A DNA stretch of 64,000 bases from Gammaproteobacteria bacterium (GCA_004214065.1 SGZM01000003.1:1-64000), one strand, 5' to 3'. Numbered from the stretch's first letter, positions 37,513-47,035 are shown. Notes: generated by a model from the letters alone, not told the origin. A program made the numbers and translations.

Positions 37513-37974
37513 ATGAAAGATAAATTTCCCTATCAAGGAAATGAAGTATTAATTACCCAGGAAATGTGTGATCTAAATGAGCATATGAATGTTCTATATT
37601 ACGCACAAATCTTTGAGGAAGAGTTTCCTTTCTATTCCTCGCTAGGCTTTTCATCAAATTACTTTGAGCAGGGTTTTTCTTTCTTTACTTTAGAAATGAA
37701 TATTCGGTATTTAAAAGAAATGAGAAAAGGGGAAGTAGCTTTGCCAGGTTTCAGATATTTTGCCGTGAAACCCAAATTGATACATTACGGGGGTGTTATC
37801 TTCAATGAAGCTGGAGATGCTTGTGCAATATCCGAGAATGTTTTGATTCATGTGGATATGAATACAAGAAAATCATGTGAAATGAATGACGAAACTATTA
37901 AGCATCTAAATGAAATGTTGCAAGATCATGCTTCGACCGGCGATATAGATTTTGAGCTTAGACTGAAGATTTAA
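37513..37974 (+). CDS. Hotdog-fold acyl-CoA thioesterase (YbgC/FadM-like)
   Basis: A 153-residue hotdog protein. The N-terminal DLNEHMNVLYYAQIFEEEF near residues 21-39 is the typical 4HBT catalytic helix (Asp/His pair, N-H-M-N). GGAGAG precedes the ATG at 37513. It may hydrolyse acyl-CoAs related to the acyl-CoA dehydrogenases in the window; substrate unknown. Ends four bases inside the aldo/keto reductase gene on the other strand. Confidence 0.85.
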   Translation: MKDKFPYQGNEVLITQEMCDLNEHMNVLYYAQIFEEEFPFYSSLGFSSNYFEQGFSFFTLEMNIRYLKEMRKGEVALPGFRYFAVKPKLIHYGGVIFNEAGDACAISENVLIHVDMNTRKSCEMNDETIKHLNEMLQDHASTGDIDFELRLKI

Positions 37975-38939
37975 ATTAATAGTAATTCTTTCTGAATATT
38001 TTCATTTAGTAACTCTAATACCTCAGAACTTTTAAGGTTTTCCTCCAATTGTTCTAATTTTGAGGCTCCTAGAATTACAGTAGAAACATTTTTATTCAGT
38101 AGGCACCAAGCAATAGCTAGTGAAGACATGCTTACATTCAAATTCTCAGCAATAGGAGCCAAAGAGGCAACCCTTTTCATTCTCTCTTGACCTCGATCAG
38201 ACTCAACCATGCTCTTCTTTAGCCATTCATAGCCTGATAAAGATGCCCTAGAACCTTCAGGAATTCCTTCTAGATATTTCCCTGTCAAAGCGCCAGAAGC
38301 CAAAGGAGACCAAATTGTTGTTCCCAATCCATATTTTTCATAAAGAGGCCCATATTCTTTTTCAAATCTATTCCTATCAAGTAGATTGTACTGAGGCTGT
38401 TCCATGGAAGGAGGAGTCAGATGATTTGAGTGAGCAAACTCATATGCTTCAGATATTTCTTCAGCAGTCCATTCCGAAGTACCCCAATAAAGAACTTTCC
38501 CTTGCATCACTAGATTGTGCATAGCCCAGACAGTTTCGCTAATAGGAGTGTTTGGATCGGCACGGTGACAAAAATATAAATCTAAATAGTCTACTTGTAA
38601 TCTTTCCATGGCTTGATGACATGCTTCTGTTACATGCTTCCTGCTTAGTCCTATCTGAGTAGGAAGAGGGTTCTCTTTAGATCCAAAAAATACTTTAGAA
38701 GATACACAATAAGAATCTCTCGGTTGATTGAGTGCTTTCAGCGCCTTTCCCATAACTACCTCAGATTCTCCTCTCTCGTAACCTTCAGCATTATCAAAAA
38801 AATTAATACCTGCATCCAAGCAAGTTCCAAACATCTTTTCAGCTAAATTTGTATCGACCTGTTTATTAAATGTCACCCAAGACCCAAATGATAACTCCGA
38901 AACTTTTAATCCCGATTTACCTAAATTTCTATATTTCAT
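37971..38939 (-). CDS. Aldo/keto reductase, Kv-beta-like family
   Basis: A 322-residue NADPH-dependent reductase. TIM-barrel AKR with catalytic residues in NFFDNAEGYERGESE (Asp and Tyr near residues 51-58), Lys in VSSKVFFG near 80 and His in YFCHRADPNTP near 124. GTSEWTAEEI and the C-terminal LGASKLEQLEENL are typical of the voltage-gated-potassium-channel beta-subunit branch. One base separates it from argD upstream; functional link unclear. Confidence 0.92.
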   Translation of the reverse strand: MKYRNLGKSGLKVSELSFGSWVTFNKQVDTNLAEKMFGTCLDAGINFFDNAEGYERGESEVVMGKALKALNQPRDSYCVSSKVFFGSKENPLPTQIGLSRKHVTEACHQAMERLQVDYLDLYFCHRADPNTPISETVWAMHNLVMQGKVLYWGTSEWTAEEISEAYEFAHSNHLTPPSMEQPQYNLLDRNRFEKEYGPLYEKYGLGTTIWSPLASGALTGKYLEGIPEGSRASLSGYEWLKKSMVESDRGQERMKRVASLAPIAENLNVSMSSLAIAWCLLNKNVSTVILGASKLEQLEENLKSSEVLELLNENIQKELLLI

Positions 38940-38940
38940 A

Positions 38941-40140
38941 TCACCTCTCTAATAATATTTTTTTTAATATCTTAATTCCCTGTTCTATCTCTTCATTAGA
39001 GATATTCAATGCAGGTGCCAACCTTAAGCAATTTGAGCCAGCAGAAACTAGAATTAAACCTTCACCGTAAGCTTGGTTGAGTACATCATTTGCACTTCTT
39101 TCTATGAGGTCACACCCAATCCATAACCCTGATGATCTAACGGCTGAGAAAACTTTATTTACTTTAAATTCTGAAAGCAGATTTAAAAATATTGATTCTT
39201 TCTCCTTCACTCCATCAAGAAATTTCTGATTACTAATTATATCTATAACTTCATTGGCAACGGCACATGCCATAGGATTACCCCCGAAAGTAGAGCCATG
39301 AGTTCCGGGTTGCATATTTTGTCCAATCGATTTAGTTGTAAGGGTTGCTCCAATAGGAATGCCTCCTCCTAATCCTTTAGCTGAAGTTACTATGTCTGGT
39401 TCTATATCATAGTCCATATAGCTATAAAGATTGCCAGTTCTTCCAACTCCACTCTGGACCTCGTCTATTATTAATAAAGCACCCTTCTTAGAACTTTCTT
39501 CTCTAAGTTTTTTTATAAATTCTTTACTTGCGGTATAGACACCTGCCTCTCCTTGAACCGGTTCAACAATTACTGCAGCAGTTTGATCAGTAATCAGATC
39601 TCCTAAACCAGCCACATCATTAAAATTCCCATGTTTTATTCCAGACATTAAAGGCTCAAATCCTTCTCTATGCATATCTGAACTACCAAGAGATATATTT
39701 AATAAAGATCGTCCGTGAAATGAATTTTTAAAAGAAACAATTTCGCCTCTCTTTTGACCATTAGCAGAATGAAATTTTCTAGCAATTTTTATTGCAGCTT
39801 CATTTGCCTCCGTTCCAGAATTGCTGAAAAATATATTTTCTGCAAAAGTCAGATCTGTTAATTTCTTAGCTAAATTAATTGCAGGCTCATTAGTTAGATA
39901 GTTACTTACATGCCAAAACTTTTTTGATTGTTCTGTTAGGGCGCTGATTAAGGCAGGATGGGAATGTCCTAAAGAATTGACAGCTATACCTCCTCCAAAA
40001 TCAATATATTCTTTATTATCTTTGTCCCAAATTCTAGACCCTTCCGCTTTTTCAGGAATGAAGTGCGCAGGAGAATAGTTAGGCAACATGACATCGTCAT
40101 AGATTCCTCTTAATTGATTATTTTTAGTATTATCTTTCAT
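38941..40140 (-). CDS. argD: Acetylornithine/succinylornithine aminotransferase
   Basis: A 399-residue class III PLP aminotransferase. Substrate and cofactor motifs: GGGIAVNSLGHSHP near residue 49, NSGTEANEAAIKIAR near 107, VEPVQGEAG near 196, DEVQSGVGRTG near 225 and the PLP lysine in TSAKGLGGGIPIGA near 254. Spacing and length match ArgD/AruC, which makes arginine (and can serve lysine) precursors. No other arg genes nearby. Confidence 0.9.
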   Translation of the reverse strand: MKDNTKNNQLRGIYDDVMLPNYSPAHFIPEKAEGSRIWDKDNKEYIDFGGGIAVNSLGHSHPALISALTEQSKKFWHVSNYLTNEPAINLAKKLTDLTFAENIFFSNSGTEANEAAIKIARKFHSANGQKRGEIVSFKNSFHGRSLLNISLGSSDMHREGFEPLMSGIKHGNFNDVAGLGDLITDQTAAVIVEPVQGEAGVYTASKEFIKKLREESSKKGALLIIDEVQSGVGRTGNLYSYMDYDIEPDIVTSAKGLGGGIPIGATLTTKSIGQNMQPGTHGSTFGGNPMACAVANEVIDIISNQKFLDGVKEKESIFLNLLSEFKVNKVFSAVRSSGLWIGCDLIERSANDVLNQAYGEGLILVSAGSNCLRLAPALNISNEEIEQGIKILKKILLER

Positions 40141-40190
40141 TCACTGAGGTTTATTTAGCTAGACAATAGTATTATAGATACCCTTTTTAT

Positions 40191-40673
40191 ATGGTCAAAA
40201 TCGAAAACAACACAGAAGAAAATACCTATCGTATATTGCTTCGACCTAATCAATCTACTGACTGGAAAACAAGCATCATTTTCATTTCGATAATTGCAAT
40301 TACATGTCTAGCAATTGGCATAGGATTTGCTTTTGCTGGGGCAACAATGATTCTTCCATTTGCTGGATTAGAAGTTATTTTTGTTGGTGTTTGTGTTTAT
40401 CTGGTAATGAAGAAAACCTATAAGCAGGAAGTTATAACCCTCACACAAGAAACATTAAAAATCGAAAAGGGGGAAGGGAAGATAGATCAAGTATGGGAAT
40501 ATTTTAGGATGTGGTCATTTGTTTCTGTCGAAAGACCCCAACACCCATGGTATCCGGCTCATATAGTTGTAACTTCAAAAGGAGAGAGAGTACCAATTGG
40601 TGATTTTCTTAATGAAGATGAGAAAGAGGAACTTGTTTCTAATCTAGAAAGGATAATTCAAGAATTACAATAA
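40191..40673 (+). CDS. DUF2244 membrane protein
   Basis: A 160-residue protein with two membrane helices near residues 28-70 and a C-terminal soluble beta/alpha part (QVWEYFRMWSFVSVERPQHPWYPAHIVV). The pattern matches DUF2244, often found next to cytochrome oxidase genes, though none is here. It meets the acyl-CoA dehydrogenase gene tail to tail without a spacer. A TATAGA hexamer 12 bases before the ATG could be its -10 element. Confidence 0.75.
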   Translation: MVKIENNTEENTYRILLRPNQSTDWKTSIIFISIIAITCLAIGIGFAFAGATMILPFAGLEVIFVGVCVYLVMKKTYKQEVITLTQETLKIEKGEGKIDQVWEYFRMWSFVSVERPQHPWYPAHIVVTSKGERVPIGDFLNEDEKEELVSNLERIIQELQ

Positions 40674-41837
40674 TCATTTTCTTTGATTAAATCTTTTTCC
40701 AACTATCGCAGAGGCTATGTTTATTTTTTGGATGTCTATAGTTCCTCCGGCAATTCCCCATCCCCAAACATCTCTATATTTTCTTTCCATTCCATATTCT
40801 TTATTGAATCCATAGCCTCCCATAAGTTGCATGGCAGATGCAACAACTTCTCTGGCCGTTTCATTTGAAAAACATTTTCCTACACTAGATTCAAAAATAC
40901 TTGGAAATCCTTCTTGTGCATTATGCGCCGCTCTATGTATGAGCAATCTAGAGGCTTCAACTTTCATTGCCATTTCTGCAAGCTTCATTTGCACTGCCTG
41001 AAATTCAACAATCGGTTTACCAAATTGCTCTCTTTCTTGGACATACTCAATAGCACTTTCCAGTGCACCGGAAGCTTGGCCTAGACACATAGTGGCATTT
41101 CCACATCTTTCTAAATCAAAAGCTTCCATGAGCTTTTTAAAACCACCATTGGCTTCAACAATTACGTTTCCTAAAGGAACTTCAACATTATCAAAGAAGA
41201 TATCTGCTGAAGGAATTCCGTTCCATCCCATTAACTCTTCTTGTTGCCCGAAGCTTACACCTTTTGCATTTTTCTCAACATATACTGCACCAATTCCATT
41301 AGCACCTGGTTCATCAGACATTCTGCAATATACAACATACCCTTCAGAATGGCCTCCTCCTGAACACCATCTTTTTGCACCATTCAAAATAATTTTATCG
41401 TCCTTAAATTCCGCTTTTGTGGTTAGATCAGTTAAAGCAGATCCTGCGTTTGGTTCAGACATGGAAACTGCAACCACAATATCCCCACTGCATACTTGAG
41501 GGATTACTTTTAGTTTTAATTCTTCTGAAGCAAAATGCTCTATAGCTTTTACTGGACCAACACAACTTTCAAAAATAGGAAATGCTACTGCAGAAGAAAT
41601 CTTTGCAAACTCTTCCATAACCAGCAGGGCATCCAAGTTTGATAAACCTAATCCACCATAATCTTCTGAAACATTAATACCTAAGAATCCCATCTCAGAG
41701 TATTTTTTTAACCAATCTTTAGAAAGAGGTTCGCTTGTTTGTTCAATAGATAGAGCAACATCAACCATTTCCTTCTGTGCAAAGTTTCTTGCCACTTCTT
41801 GAAGCTCTCTTTGTTGTTCAGTTAGTTTAAAATCCAT
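40674..41837 (-). CDS. Acyl-CoA dehydrogenase
   Basis: A 387-residue acyl-CoA dehydrogenase of the classical short/medium-chain type. FAD/substrate segments VAVSMSEPNAGSALTDL near residue 132 and KRWCSGGGHSEGYVV near 164, and QLMGGYGFNKEYGMERKYRDV near the C terminus. It follows a class III CoA transferase with nine bases between, a pairing seen in acid-activation and beta-oxidation of organic acids. Confidence 0.92.
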   Translation of the reverse strand: MDFKLTEQQRELQEVARNFAQKEMVDVALSIEQTSEPLSKDWLKKYSEMGFLGINVSEDYGGLGLSNLDALLVMEEFAKISSAVAFPIFESCVGPVKAIEHFASEELKLKVIPQVCSGDIVVAVSMSEPNAGSALTDLTTKAEFKDDKIILNGAKRWCSGGGHSEGYVVYCRMSDEPGANGIGAVYVEKNAKGVSFGQQEELMGWNGIPSADIFFDNVEVPLGNVIVEANGGFKKLMEAFDLERCGNATMCLGQASGALESAIEYVQEREQFGKPIVEFQAVQMKLAEMAMKVEASRLLIHRAAHNAQEGFPSIFESSVGKCFSNETAREVVASAMQLMGGYGFNKEYGMERKYRDVWGWGIAGGTIDIQKINIASAIVGKRFNQRK

Positions 41838-41846
41838 ATTTATCTC

Positions 41847-43031
41847 CTAGATAATTCGGTCTATTTTCAATTGTTCTATTTCATTTTTGCTATAACCAAG
41901 GCCCGATAGAATTTCAAAATTGTGTTCACCTAATTCAGGTGATCTAGTTCTTATTTTTCCAGGATTTTTTGAAAGCTCTACAGCTGGACCAACCACTGAA
42001 TATTTTTTATCCATACTAGGATAATCCATTTTGATAAAAGAGCCTTTCTTTAGAATATGTTCTTCATTTAGTGTTTCACTTGCTTTAAGAACCTCGCCAA
42101 CAGGTATTCTAGATTTCTCTAATGCTATTATCGCTTCCTTAGTTGTTCTTTCAGAACACCATTCAGACATTCTATCGCTTATTAAGTGTCCATTTTCACC
42201 TCTACTTAAATCATCTTTAAACTTTTCATCTTCAAGCCATTCTTTCTCTCCCATCATGTCGGCCCATCTTTCAAATAAAGGTCTACCTACAGTTTGAACA
42301 AGTATCCATCCATCTTTAGTTTGGAAAGTATCTGAAGGGCCAGAAGTTTGCGCTCTGTTCATAGAGGCAACCCTATTAACATTTAATATTTCTTGTTCTA
42401 TCAAAAGACTGTTTGTCGTAGTAAGGGCGGTTTGTAATAGAGAGGTTTGTACTCTTTGACCTTTTCCTGTTTTTTCTTTTTCTATATAGGCCAATAAAGT
42501 TCCAAAGGCAGCAAGAGATGCACTACAAAAGTCTACGTAAGGAGCATATGCTTTTGTAGGTTGACCAGGATCTCCAGTCATATCCATAGCTCCAGACATT
42601 GCTTGAGCGACACCATCAAACCCAACTCTTTCAGCATAAGGTCCTGTAGTTCCAAAGGCAGTATTGGAAGTTAGTATTATTCCTGGATTTATTAATTTTA
42701 ATTTTTCATAATCCAAACCCATAGATTTTAGAGTCTGCTCTGGCAGATTAGCGATAATTATGTCTGAATTCTTTACAAGTTTTCTTACGATCTCCTGTCC
42801 TTTCTCTTTGGTAGGGTTTAAGGTTAAACCCAATTTATTTCGATTAAGTTGTAGGAACATTGCCCCCTGACCATCTTCACTGACTGGTGTTACATACCTA
42901 TCTTCACTACCATTGACTCTTTCAATTCTGATAACTTCGGCACCATAGTCTGCCAGTAATGCACCACAAAATGGACCTGCTATATATCTGCCAAAGTCTA
43001 AGACCTTTACTCCTTCTAAAATTCCTTTCAT
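41847..43031 (-). CDS. CaiB/BaiF family (class III) CoA transferase
   Basis: A 394-residue enzyme that moves CoA between carboxylic acids. N-terminal VKVLDFGRYIAGPFCGALLADYGAEVIRIE is the family hallmark, and the catalytic aspartate is expected near residue 170 (PYVDFCSASLAAFGTLLA). Position upstream of an acyl-CoA dehydrogenase gene suggests activation of the acid which that enzyme oxidises. One-base overlap with the esterase gene upstream makes a three-gene operon. Confidence 0.92.
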   Translation of the reverse strand: MKGILEGVKVLDFGRYIAGPFCGALLADYGAEVIRIERVNGSEDRYVTPVSEDGQGAMFLQLNRNKLGLTLNPTKEKGQEIVRKLVKNSDIIIANLPEQTLKSMGLDYEKLKLINPGIILTSNTAFGTTGPYAERVGFDGVAQAMSGAMDMTGDPGQPTKAYAPYVDFCSASLAAFGTLLAYIEKEKTGKGQRVQTSLLQTALTTTNSLLIEQEILNVNRVASMNRAQTSGPSDTFQTKDGWILVQTVGRPLFERWADMMGEKEWLEDEKFKDDLSRGENGHLISDRMSEWCSERTTKEAIIALEKSRIPVGEVLKASETLNEEHILKKGSFIKMDYPSMDKKYSVVGPAVELSKNPGKIRTRSPELGEHNFEILSGLGYSKNEIEQLKIDRII

Positions 43032-44098
43032 TAAAACCTCTTATATCTTTCTAAAAAATTCCAAATTAATTCATTGCCCCAGTTAGAAATTTCATTTTTA
43101 TTTTCGCAAATCTTATTATTAATTTTATTTTGAACAATAGTATTACAAAAACCCACACTTTCCTTTTGTCCTGGCCAGAAATGACCCCCATCTTTAATTC
43201 GGCAAATTCTTACTTGATTACCATTTTTACAGTTTTGTCTAAATGAGCAACTGACATTTTTCTTTTTAAATTCATTCGACTCTAATTTATAAACTTTATC
43301 TTCACAATTCTGATTGTTTGCCCATGAAGTGAAAGTTTGATCCACTGACTCATAAAAAAATCCATCATAGGATTTTTGTCCATTTGGAGGAGTGGTCCTA
43401 TCATTTTCTCCGTATACTATTAGTAGGGGTAAATTCACATCATTTTCACAGACAGTTCCAACCGGTATTGAGCTAGATACTATTGCAGCTGCAGTTATTA
43501 AATCTTGATTTTCACAAGCAAATCTATAAACCATAGCGCCCCCGTTGCTCATTCCAACAATATATCTTCTAGAATCATCAGTACGATAATTTGATGATAT
43601 TTCCTCAATCACAGATCTTAAAAAACCTAAATCATCATTACAGGATGTCCAGGCACAGAAATTAAACTTTTTACACTCCGGTGGTCTAGGGTAATCAAAT
43701 CTATCTGACGAACATTTAAGAGGCTTACCTTCTATTGGATCAGCGTTACTCATAATATCATTCCAGGAGCTTACAAAGTTTTCCTGACCCATAGAACTTG
43801 AAGTGAAATAAGATCCTTGCGGATAAATGACAATCACCTCTTTTTCTTCTGCCATAATATTGAGACCTTTAGTAGTTTCCAATTCAAAGCCACTTGCAGT
43901 ACCCGAATAGCCATGGAGTCCAATTAAAACCGGAAATTTTCTATTTTCTGCTTTTAAATAAGAACTTGGCAAGAAAACCAAATACTCTCTCTCAATACCA
44001 TCCCATATTTTTTTTACAGAAAAGTAGTTTTTTTGCATCTCTTTAGTCATGAGGACTAGAGGGAGTATTAAAAGAATAAAAAGAATTTTAATTTTCAT
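43031..44098 (-). CDS. Exported PHB-depolymerase/feruloyl-esterase-like hydrolase (LpqC type)
   Basis: A 355-residue alpha/beta hydrolase with signal peptide (residues 1-20), oxyanion motif GLHGYSGTASGF, nucleophile elbow GMSNGGAMVYRFA near residue 205, and histidine in DGGHFWPGQ. The mature part has many cysteines, suggesting disulfides in the periplasm or outside the cell. Relatives cut polyhydroxyalkanoates, feruloyl or acetyl-xylan esters. First in an operon with a CoA transferase and acyl-CoA dehydrogenase, so the released acid may be their substrate. Confidence 0.82.
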   Translation of the reverse strand: MKIKILFILLILPLVLMTKEMQKNYFSVKKIWDGIEREYLVFLPSSYLKAENRKFPVLIGLHGYSGTASGFELETTKGLNIMAEEKEVIVIYPQGSYFTSSSMGQENFVSSWNDIMSNADPIEGKPLKCSSDRFDYPRPPECKKFNFCAWTSCNDDLGFLRSVIEEISSNYRTDDSRRYIVGMSNGGAMVYRFACENQDLITAAAIVSSSIPVGTVCENDVNLPLLIVYGENDRTTPPNGQKSYDGFFYESVDQTFTSWANNQNCEDKVYKLESNEFKKKNVSCSFRQNCKNGNQVRICRIKDGGHFWPGQKESVGFCNTIVQNKINNKICENKNEISNWGNELIWNFLERYKRF

Positions 44099-44119
44099 AA
44101 TTCATTTGGTGCTCTTAAA

Positions 44120-44129
44120 GATTATAATC
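44120..44129. promoter_or_regulatory. Palindromic bidirectional -10 element
   Basis: GATTATAATC is a perfect 10-bp palindrome that provides TATAAT on both strands. Forward, it ends six bases before the thioesterase ATG at 44135 (leaderless). Reverse, it lies about 22 bases before the esterase ATG at 44098. One site could set both divergent operons. Confidence 0.5.
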
Positions 44130-44134
44130 AAGGT

Positions 44135-44542
44135 ATGACAGATCAAGAAATACCTGAGGGCTTTAAAGAGCTCAAAATCCCTCAACCTCATATTGAAAAC
44201 ATGGGTCCAGGGTTTTATAAGAAAGATGATGATCAGTTATTTATGATCTTCTTTGCCAAAGAAGAGCATAGTAATTTCTACAAATCGGCACATGGAGGAG
44301 CGCTTATGGCCTTAGCTGATTTTTGTATGACATCATCAATGATGAAGGATAGAAATAGCTTGGTAACTACAGTTAGTTTTCATACTGAGTTTATAGCCCC
44401 CGCACCTATTGGCAGCATGTTGCTTATTCGATGTAGGCCTACCAAAATTGGGAAATCTTTAGGTTTCTCAGAAGGAGACATAACTGTCGATGGTAAAACC
44501 ATAATAAATTTTGGAGGAGTTGGAAGAATACTAAAAACATAA
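44135..44542 (+). CDS. PaaI-type hotdog thioesterase
   Basis: A 135-residue hotdog protein with the motif SAHGGALMALADFCMTSSMM near residues 50-69, the conserved PaaI helix (HGG, then Asp). It probably cuts acyl-CoA. Its stop overlaps the next ATG by one base, linking it to the enoyl-reductase-like gene. Confidence 0.87.
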   Translation: MTDQEIPEGFKELKIPQPHIENMGPGFYKKDDDQLFMIFFAKEEHSNFYKSAHGGALMALADFCMTSSMMKDRNSLVTTVSFHTEFIAPAPIGSMLLIRCRPTKIGKSLGFSEGDITVDGKTIINFGGVGRILKT

Positions 44543-45720
44543 TGGATAAAAAGTACGAAATAATTGTTTACGGGGCTACTGGATTTACTGGACAGATATG
44601 CTGTAAATATTTAAGAGATAATTACACCGATTTAGTTTGGGCTATGGCAGGAAGAAATGGAGATAAATTAGAAGAAATTAAGTCTAATCTAAATCTTGAT
44701 TGTGATGTAGTAGTTGCTGATGGAGGCGATATAGAAGCCTTAAGGTCATTGGCCAGTCAGACTAAAGTTGTTTTATCAACTGCAGGACCTTTTGCGAGAT
44801 ATGGATCTCTATTGGTCCAAGCATGCTTAGAGAGCGGGACGCATTACACAGATATAACAGGTGAAAATCATTGGGTTAGAGGCTTGATCGATAAACATCA
44901 TTCTGAAGCTGCCTCTAAGGGAGTAAGAATTATTCCTTCATGTGGTTATGATTCAATTCCCTCAGATTTAGGCGCTTTTTTTACGATCTCTCAATTTAAT
45001 AAGCCAGTATCTAGAGTAGATGTTTACCATGAAGCTCAAGGTGGAGCTTCAGGCGGTACAACTGAAACCATTTTTACTATGGATGGTCTCAGTAAAGAAA
45101 TGAGAGATCCTTTTGTTTTGAATCCACAAGAAACTGTATCAGAGGAACAAAGACAAAAATCTAAGGATGGGTTTGTAGTAGAACAAGTTGATGGAATTAA
45201 TGGCTGGTCAGGTATAGGAATGATGGCTGTTGCTAATACAAGAGTTGTTAGAAGATCTGCAGCTTTAATGGAGCAAAATCAAAAATCATATGGTAGTAAT
45301 TTTACATTTGGAGAACATGGTCTATTTTCAACTAAAAGGATGGCACGACTGGCCTCTTATGGTTCAATTCTAGCTTTCTTAGTTATAGGTACGCCATTGA
45401 AATATTTAGTAAGGCCTTTTCTATTGAAACCAGGTCAAGGACCCAGTCAAGAAACACAAGATAAGGGCTGGTTTAGAGCAACTTTTGTAGCTCATTCAGA
45501 AGATAATGAGAGAAAGATATGCTCTATGTATGGATCAGGAGATCCTGGATATAAATCTACAGCGAAAATGGTCTGTGAATCTGCTATTGCTCTTGCCAGA
45601 TCTAATGACTTGCCTGGAGGAAGTGAGTATGGCGGGGTTCTAACATCTGCAGTTGGTTTAGGAGATGTATTAATTGAAAGGCTTAAGAATGCCGAAATAG
45701 AGTTTAAAGTTATTAGTTAA
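44542..45720 (+). CDS. Saccharopine dehydrogenase-like / trans-acting enoyl reductase family protein
   Basis: A 392-residue Rossmann-fold oxidoreductase. Nucleotide motif YGATGFTGQICCKYL at about 10-24, then STAGPFARYGSLLVQAC and TGENHWVRGLIDKHH, and RIIPSCGYDSIPSDLGAF, all typical of the saccharopine-dehydrogenase-like family that includes mycobacterial trans-acting enoyl reductase (polyketide-lipid synthesis). Precise reaction unknown. A hydrophobic segment near residue 275 may contact membranes. Co-translated with the thioesterase. Confidence 0.85.
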   Translation: MDKKYEIIVYGATGFTGQICCKYLRDNYTDLVWAMAGRNGDKLEEIKSNLNLDCDVVVADGGDIEALRSLASQTKVVLSTAGPFARYGSLLVQACLESGTHYTDITGENHWVRGLIDKHHSEAASKGVRIIPSCGYDSIPSDLGAFFTISQFNKPVSRVDVYHEAQGGASGGTTETIFTMDGLSKEMRDPFVLNPQETVSEEQRQKSKDGFVVEQVDGINGWSGIGMMAVANTRVVRRSAALMEQNQKSYGSNFTFGEHGLFSTKRMARLASYGSILAFLVIGTPLKYLVRPFLLKPGQGPSQETQDKGWFRATFVAHSEDNERKICSMYGSGDPGYKSTAKMVCESAIALARSNDLPGGSEYGGVLTSAVGLGDVLIERLKNAEIEFKVIS

Positions 45721-46975
45721 ATTTAAATGCTTTAAGCTTTTTCTTCACCGGCTTATTCTTTAAAGAAACTGTATCAATAACACCATCTTTAAAAGGTGCC
45801 CAGGCTTCACCTTGAATTAGGGGGCTAAGATAGTTTTTACAGGAAGCAGTAATACCAAAACCGTCTTTAGAGATGAAATTTTTTGGCATTTTCTTTTCTA
45901 TATTAGCCACTTTAGATAGTTCAACTTTTCCAATTTCCCAGACGTAAGGTTGAGAATTTTTTCTTACAATAATGGGCATTATTGAATTCTCCCCTGAAAC
46001 GGCAAATTGTACAGCAGCTTTACCAACAGCATAGGCTTGGTCTAAATCTACTTGGGAGGAGATATGTCTAGCTGAACGCTGCAAGTAATCAGAGACTGCC
46101 CAATGATACTTAAGTCCTAATTTTTTATTTATTATTTCAGCTACTCGAGGCGCAACACCTCCTAGTTGTTTATGACCAAAAGAATCTACTGTCCCTGCAT
46201 CAGCAAGAAATTTTCCATTCTTATATTTGGCACCTTCAGATACAACGATTACACAATATCCATCCTTTTTTATTACGTCTTTTACCTTCTTAAGGAATTT
46301 AGTCTCATTAAAAGGAACTTCCGGTAATAAAATAATGTGGGGAGCAGAATTATTTTTAGATTTAGCTAGACTAGAAGATGCTGCCAACCATCCAGCATGC
46401 CTACCCATAACTTCAAAGATAAACACTTTAGTAGAGCTTTTGGACATACTTTTTACATCTAAAGCTGCTTCTTTTGTAGAGGTGGCAATGTATTTTGCAA
46501 CCGATCCAAAACCTGGACAATTATCAGTATATGGAAGGTCATTATCTATAGTTTTAGGTATACCTATACAGGTGACAGGAAAGCCAGCGTCTTTAGTATA
46601 TTGAGCAATTTTATTGGAAGTATCCTGAGAATCTCCACCCCCGTTGTAAAAGAAGTATCCAATATTATGAGCTTTAAAAACCTCGATTAGCCTGTTGTAT
46701 TCCTTTTTACTTTGGTTAACGTCTTTAAGTTTGTGTCTGCACGAGCCAAATACACCTCCAGGTGTATGCATTAATTTTTTTATTTCTTCATCACTCTCAA
46801 TACTTGTGTCTATAAGGTCTTCATTGAGGATTCCTACTATTCCATCCTTTCCAGCATAAACCTTATTAATCTTCTTCGATTTTCTTGCTGCCTGTATCAC
46901 TGCACAAGCGGTTGTATTTATAACTGATGTCACTCCTCCAGATTGAGCGTAGATAGCATTCTTGGCTTTCATCAT
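45713..46975 (-). CDS. pfp: Phosphofructokinase, probably pyrophosphate-dependent
   Basis: A PFK-fold protein of about 420 residues. Diagnostic residues favour pyrophosphate over ATP: the phosphate loop reads NGGGDSQDT (Asp at the place of Gly104 in E. coli PfkA), and the catalytic loop reads GIPKTIDNDL with Lys after Pro, where ATP enzymes have Gly. MGRHAGWLAA and SEGAKY are also typical. The start is ATG 46975 or the adjacent ATG 46972; a TATTAT element ends seven bases before the latter. A longer frame to 47056 would overlap mpl and is rejected. Confidence 0.88.
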   Translation of the reverse strand: MMKAKNAIYAQSGGVTSVINTTACAVIQAARKSKKINKVYAGKDGIVGILNEDLIDTSIESDEEIKKLMHTPGGVFGSCRHKLKDVNQSKKEYNRLIEVFKAHNIGYFFYNGGGDSQDTSNKIAQYTKDAGFPVTCIGIPKTIDNDLPYTDNCPGFGSVAKYIATSTKEAALDVKSMSKSSTKVFIFEVMGRHAGWLAASSSLAKSKNNSAPHIILLPEVPFNETKFLKKVKDVIKKDGYCVIVVSEGAKYKNGKFLADAGTVDSFGHKQLGGVAPRVAEIINKKLGLKYHWAVSDYLQRSARHISSQVDLDQAYAVGKAAVQFAVSGENSIMPIIVRKNSQPYVWEIGKVELSKVANIEKKMPKNFISKDGFGITASCKNYLSPLIQGEAWAPFKDGVIDTVSLKNKPVKKKLKAFKFN

Positions 46976-46979
46976 TGGA

Positions 46980-46985
46980 ATAATA
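46980..46985 (-). promoter_or_regulatory. Putative -10 element of the phosphofructokinase gene
   Basis: TATTAT on the reverse strand, four bases before ATG 46975 and seven before ATG 46972. The leaderless spacing would favour the second ATG. Confidence 0.35.
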
Positions 46986-47023
46986 CTTGAAAACAAATCT
47001 ATCTTGTAATCATTCTTGATAGT

Positions 47024-47029
47024 TATAAT
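47024..47029 (+). promoter_or_regulatory. Putative -10 element of mpl
   Basis: A perfect TATAAT ends six bases before the ATG at 47036; no Shine-Dalgarno sequence. Transcription start is predicted at the A of the start codon. Confidence 0.5.
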
Positions 47030-47035
47030 GAAATT

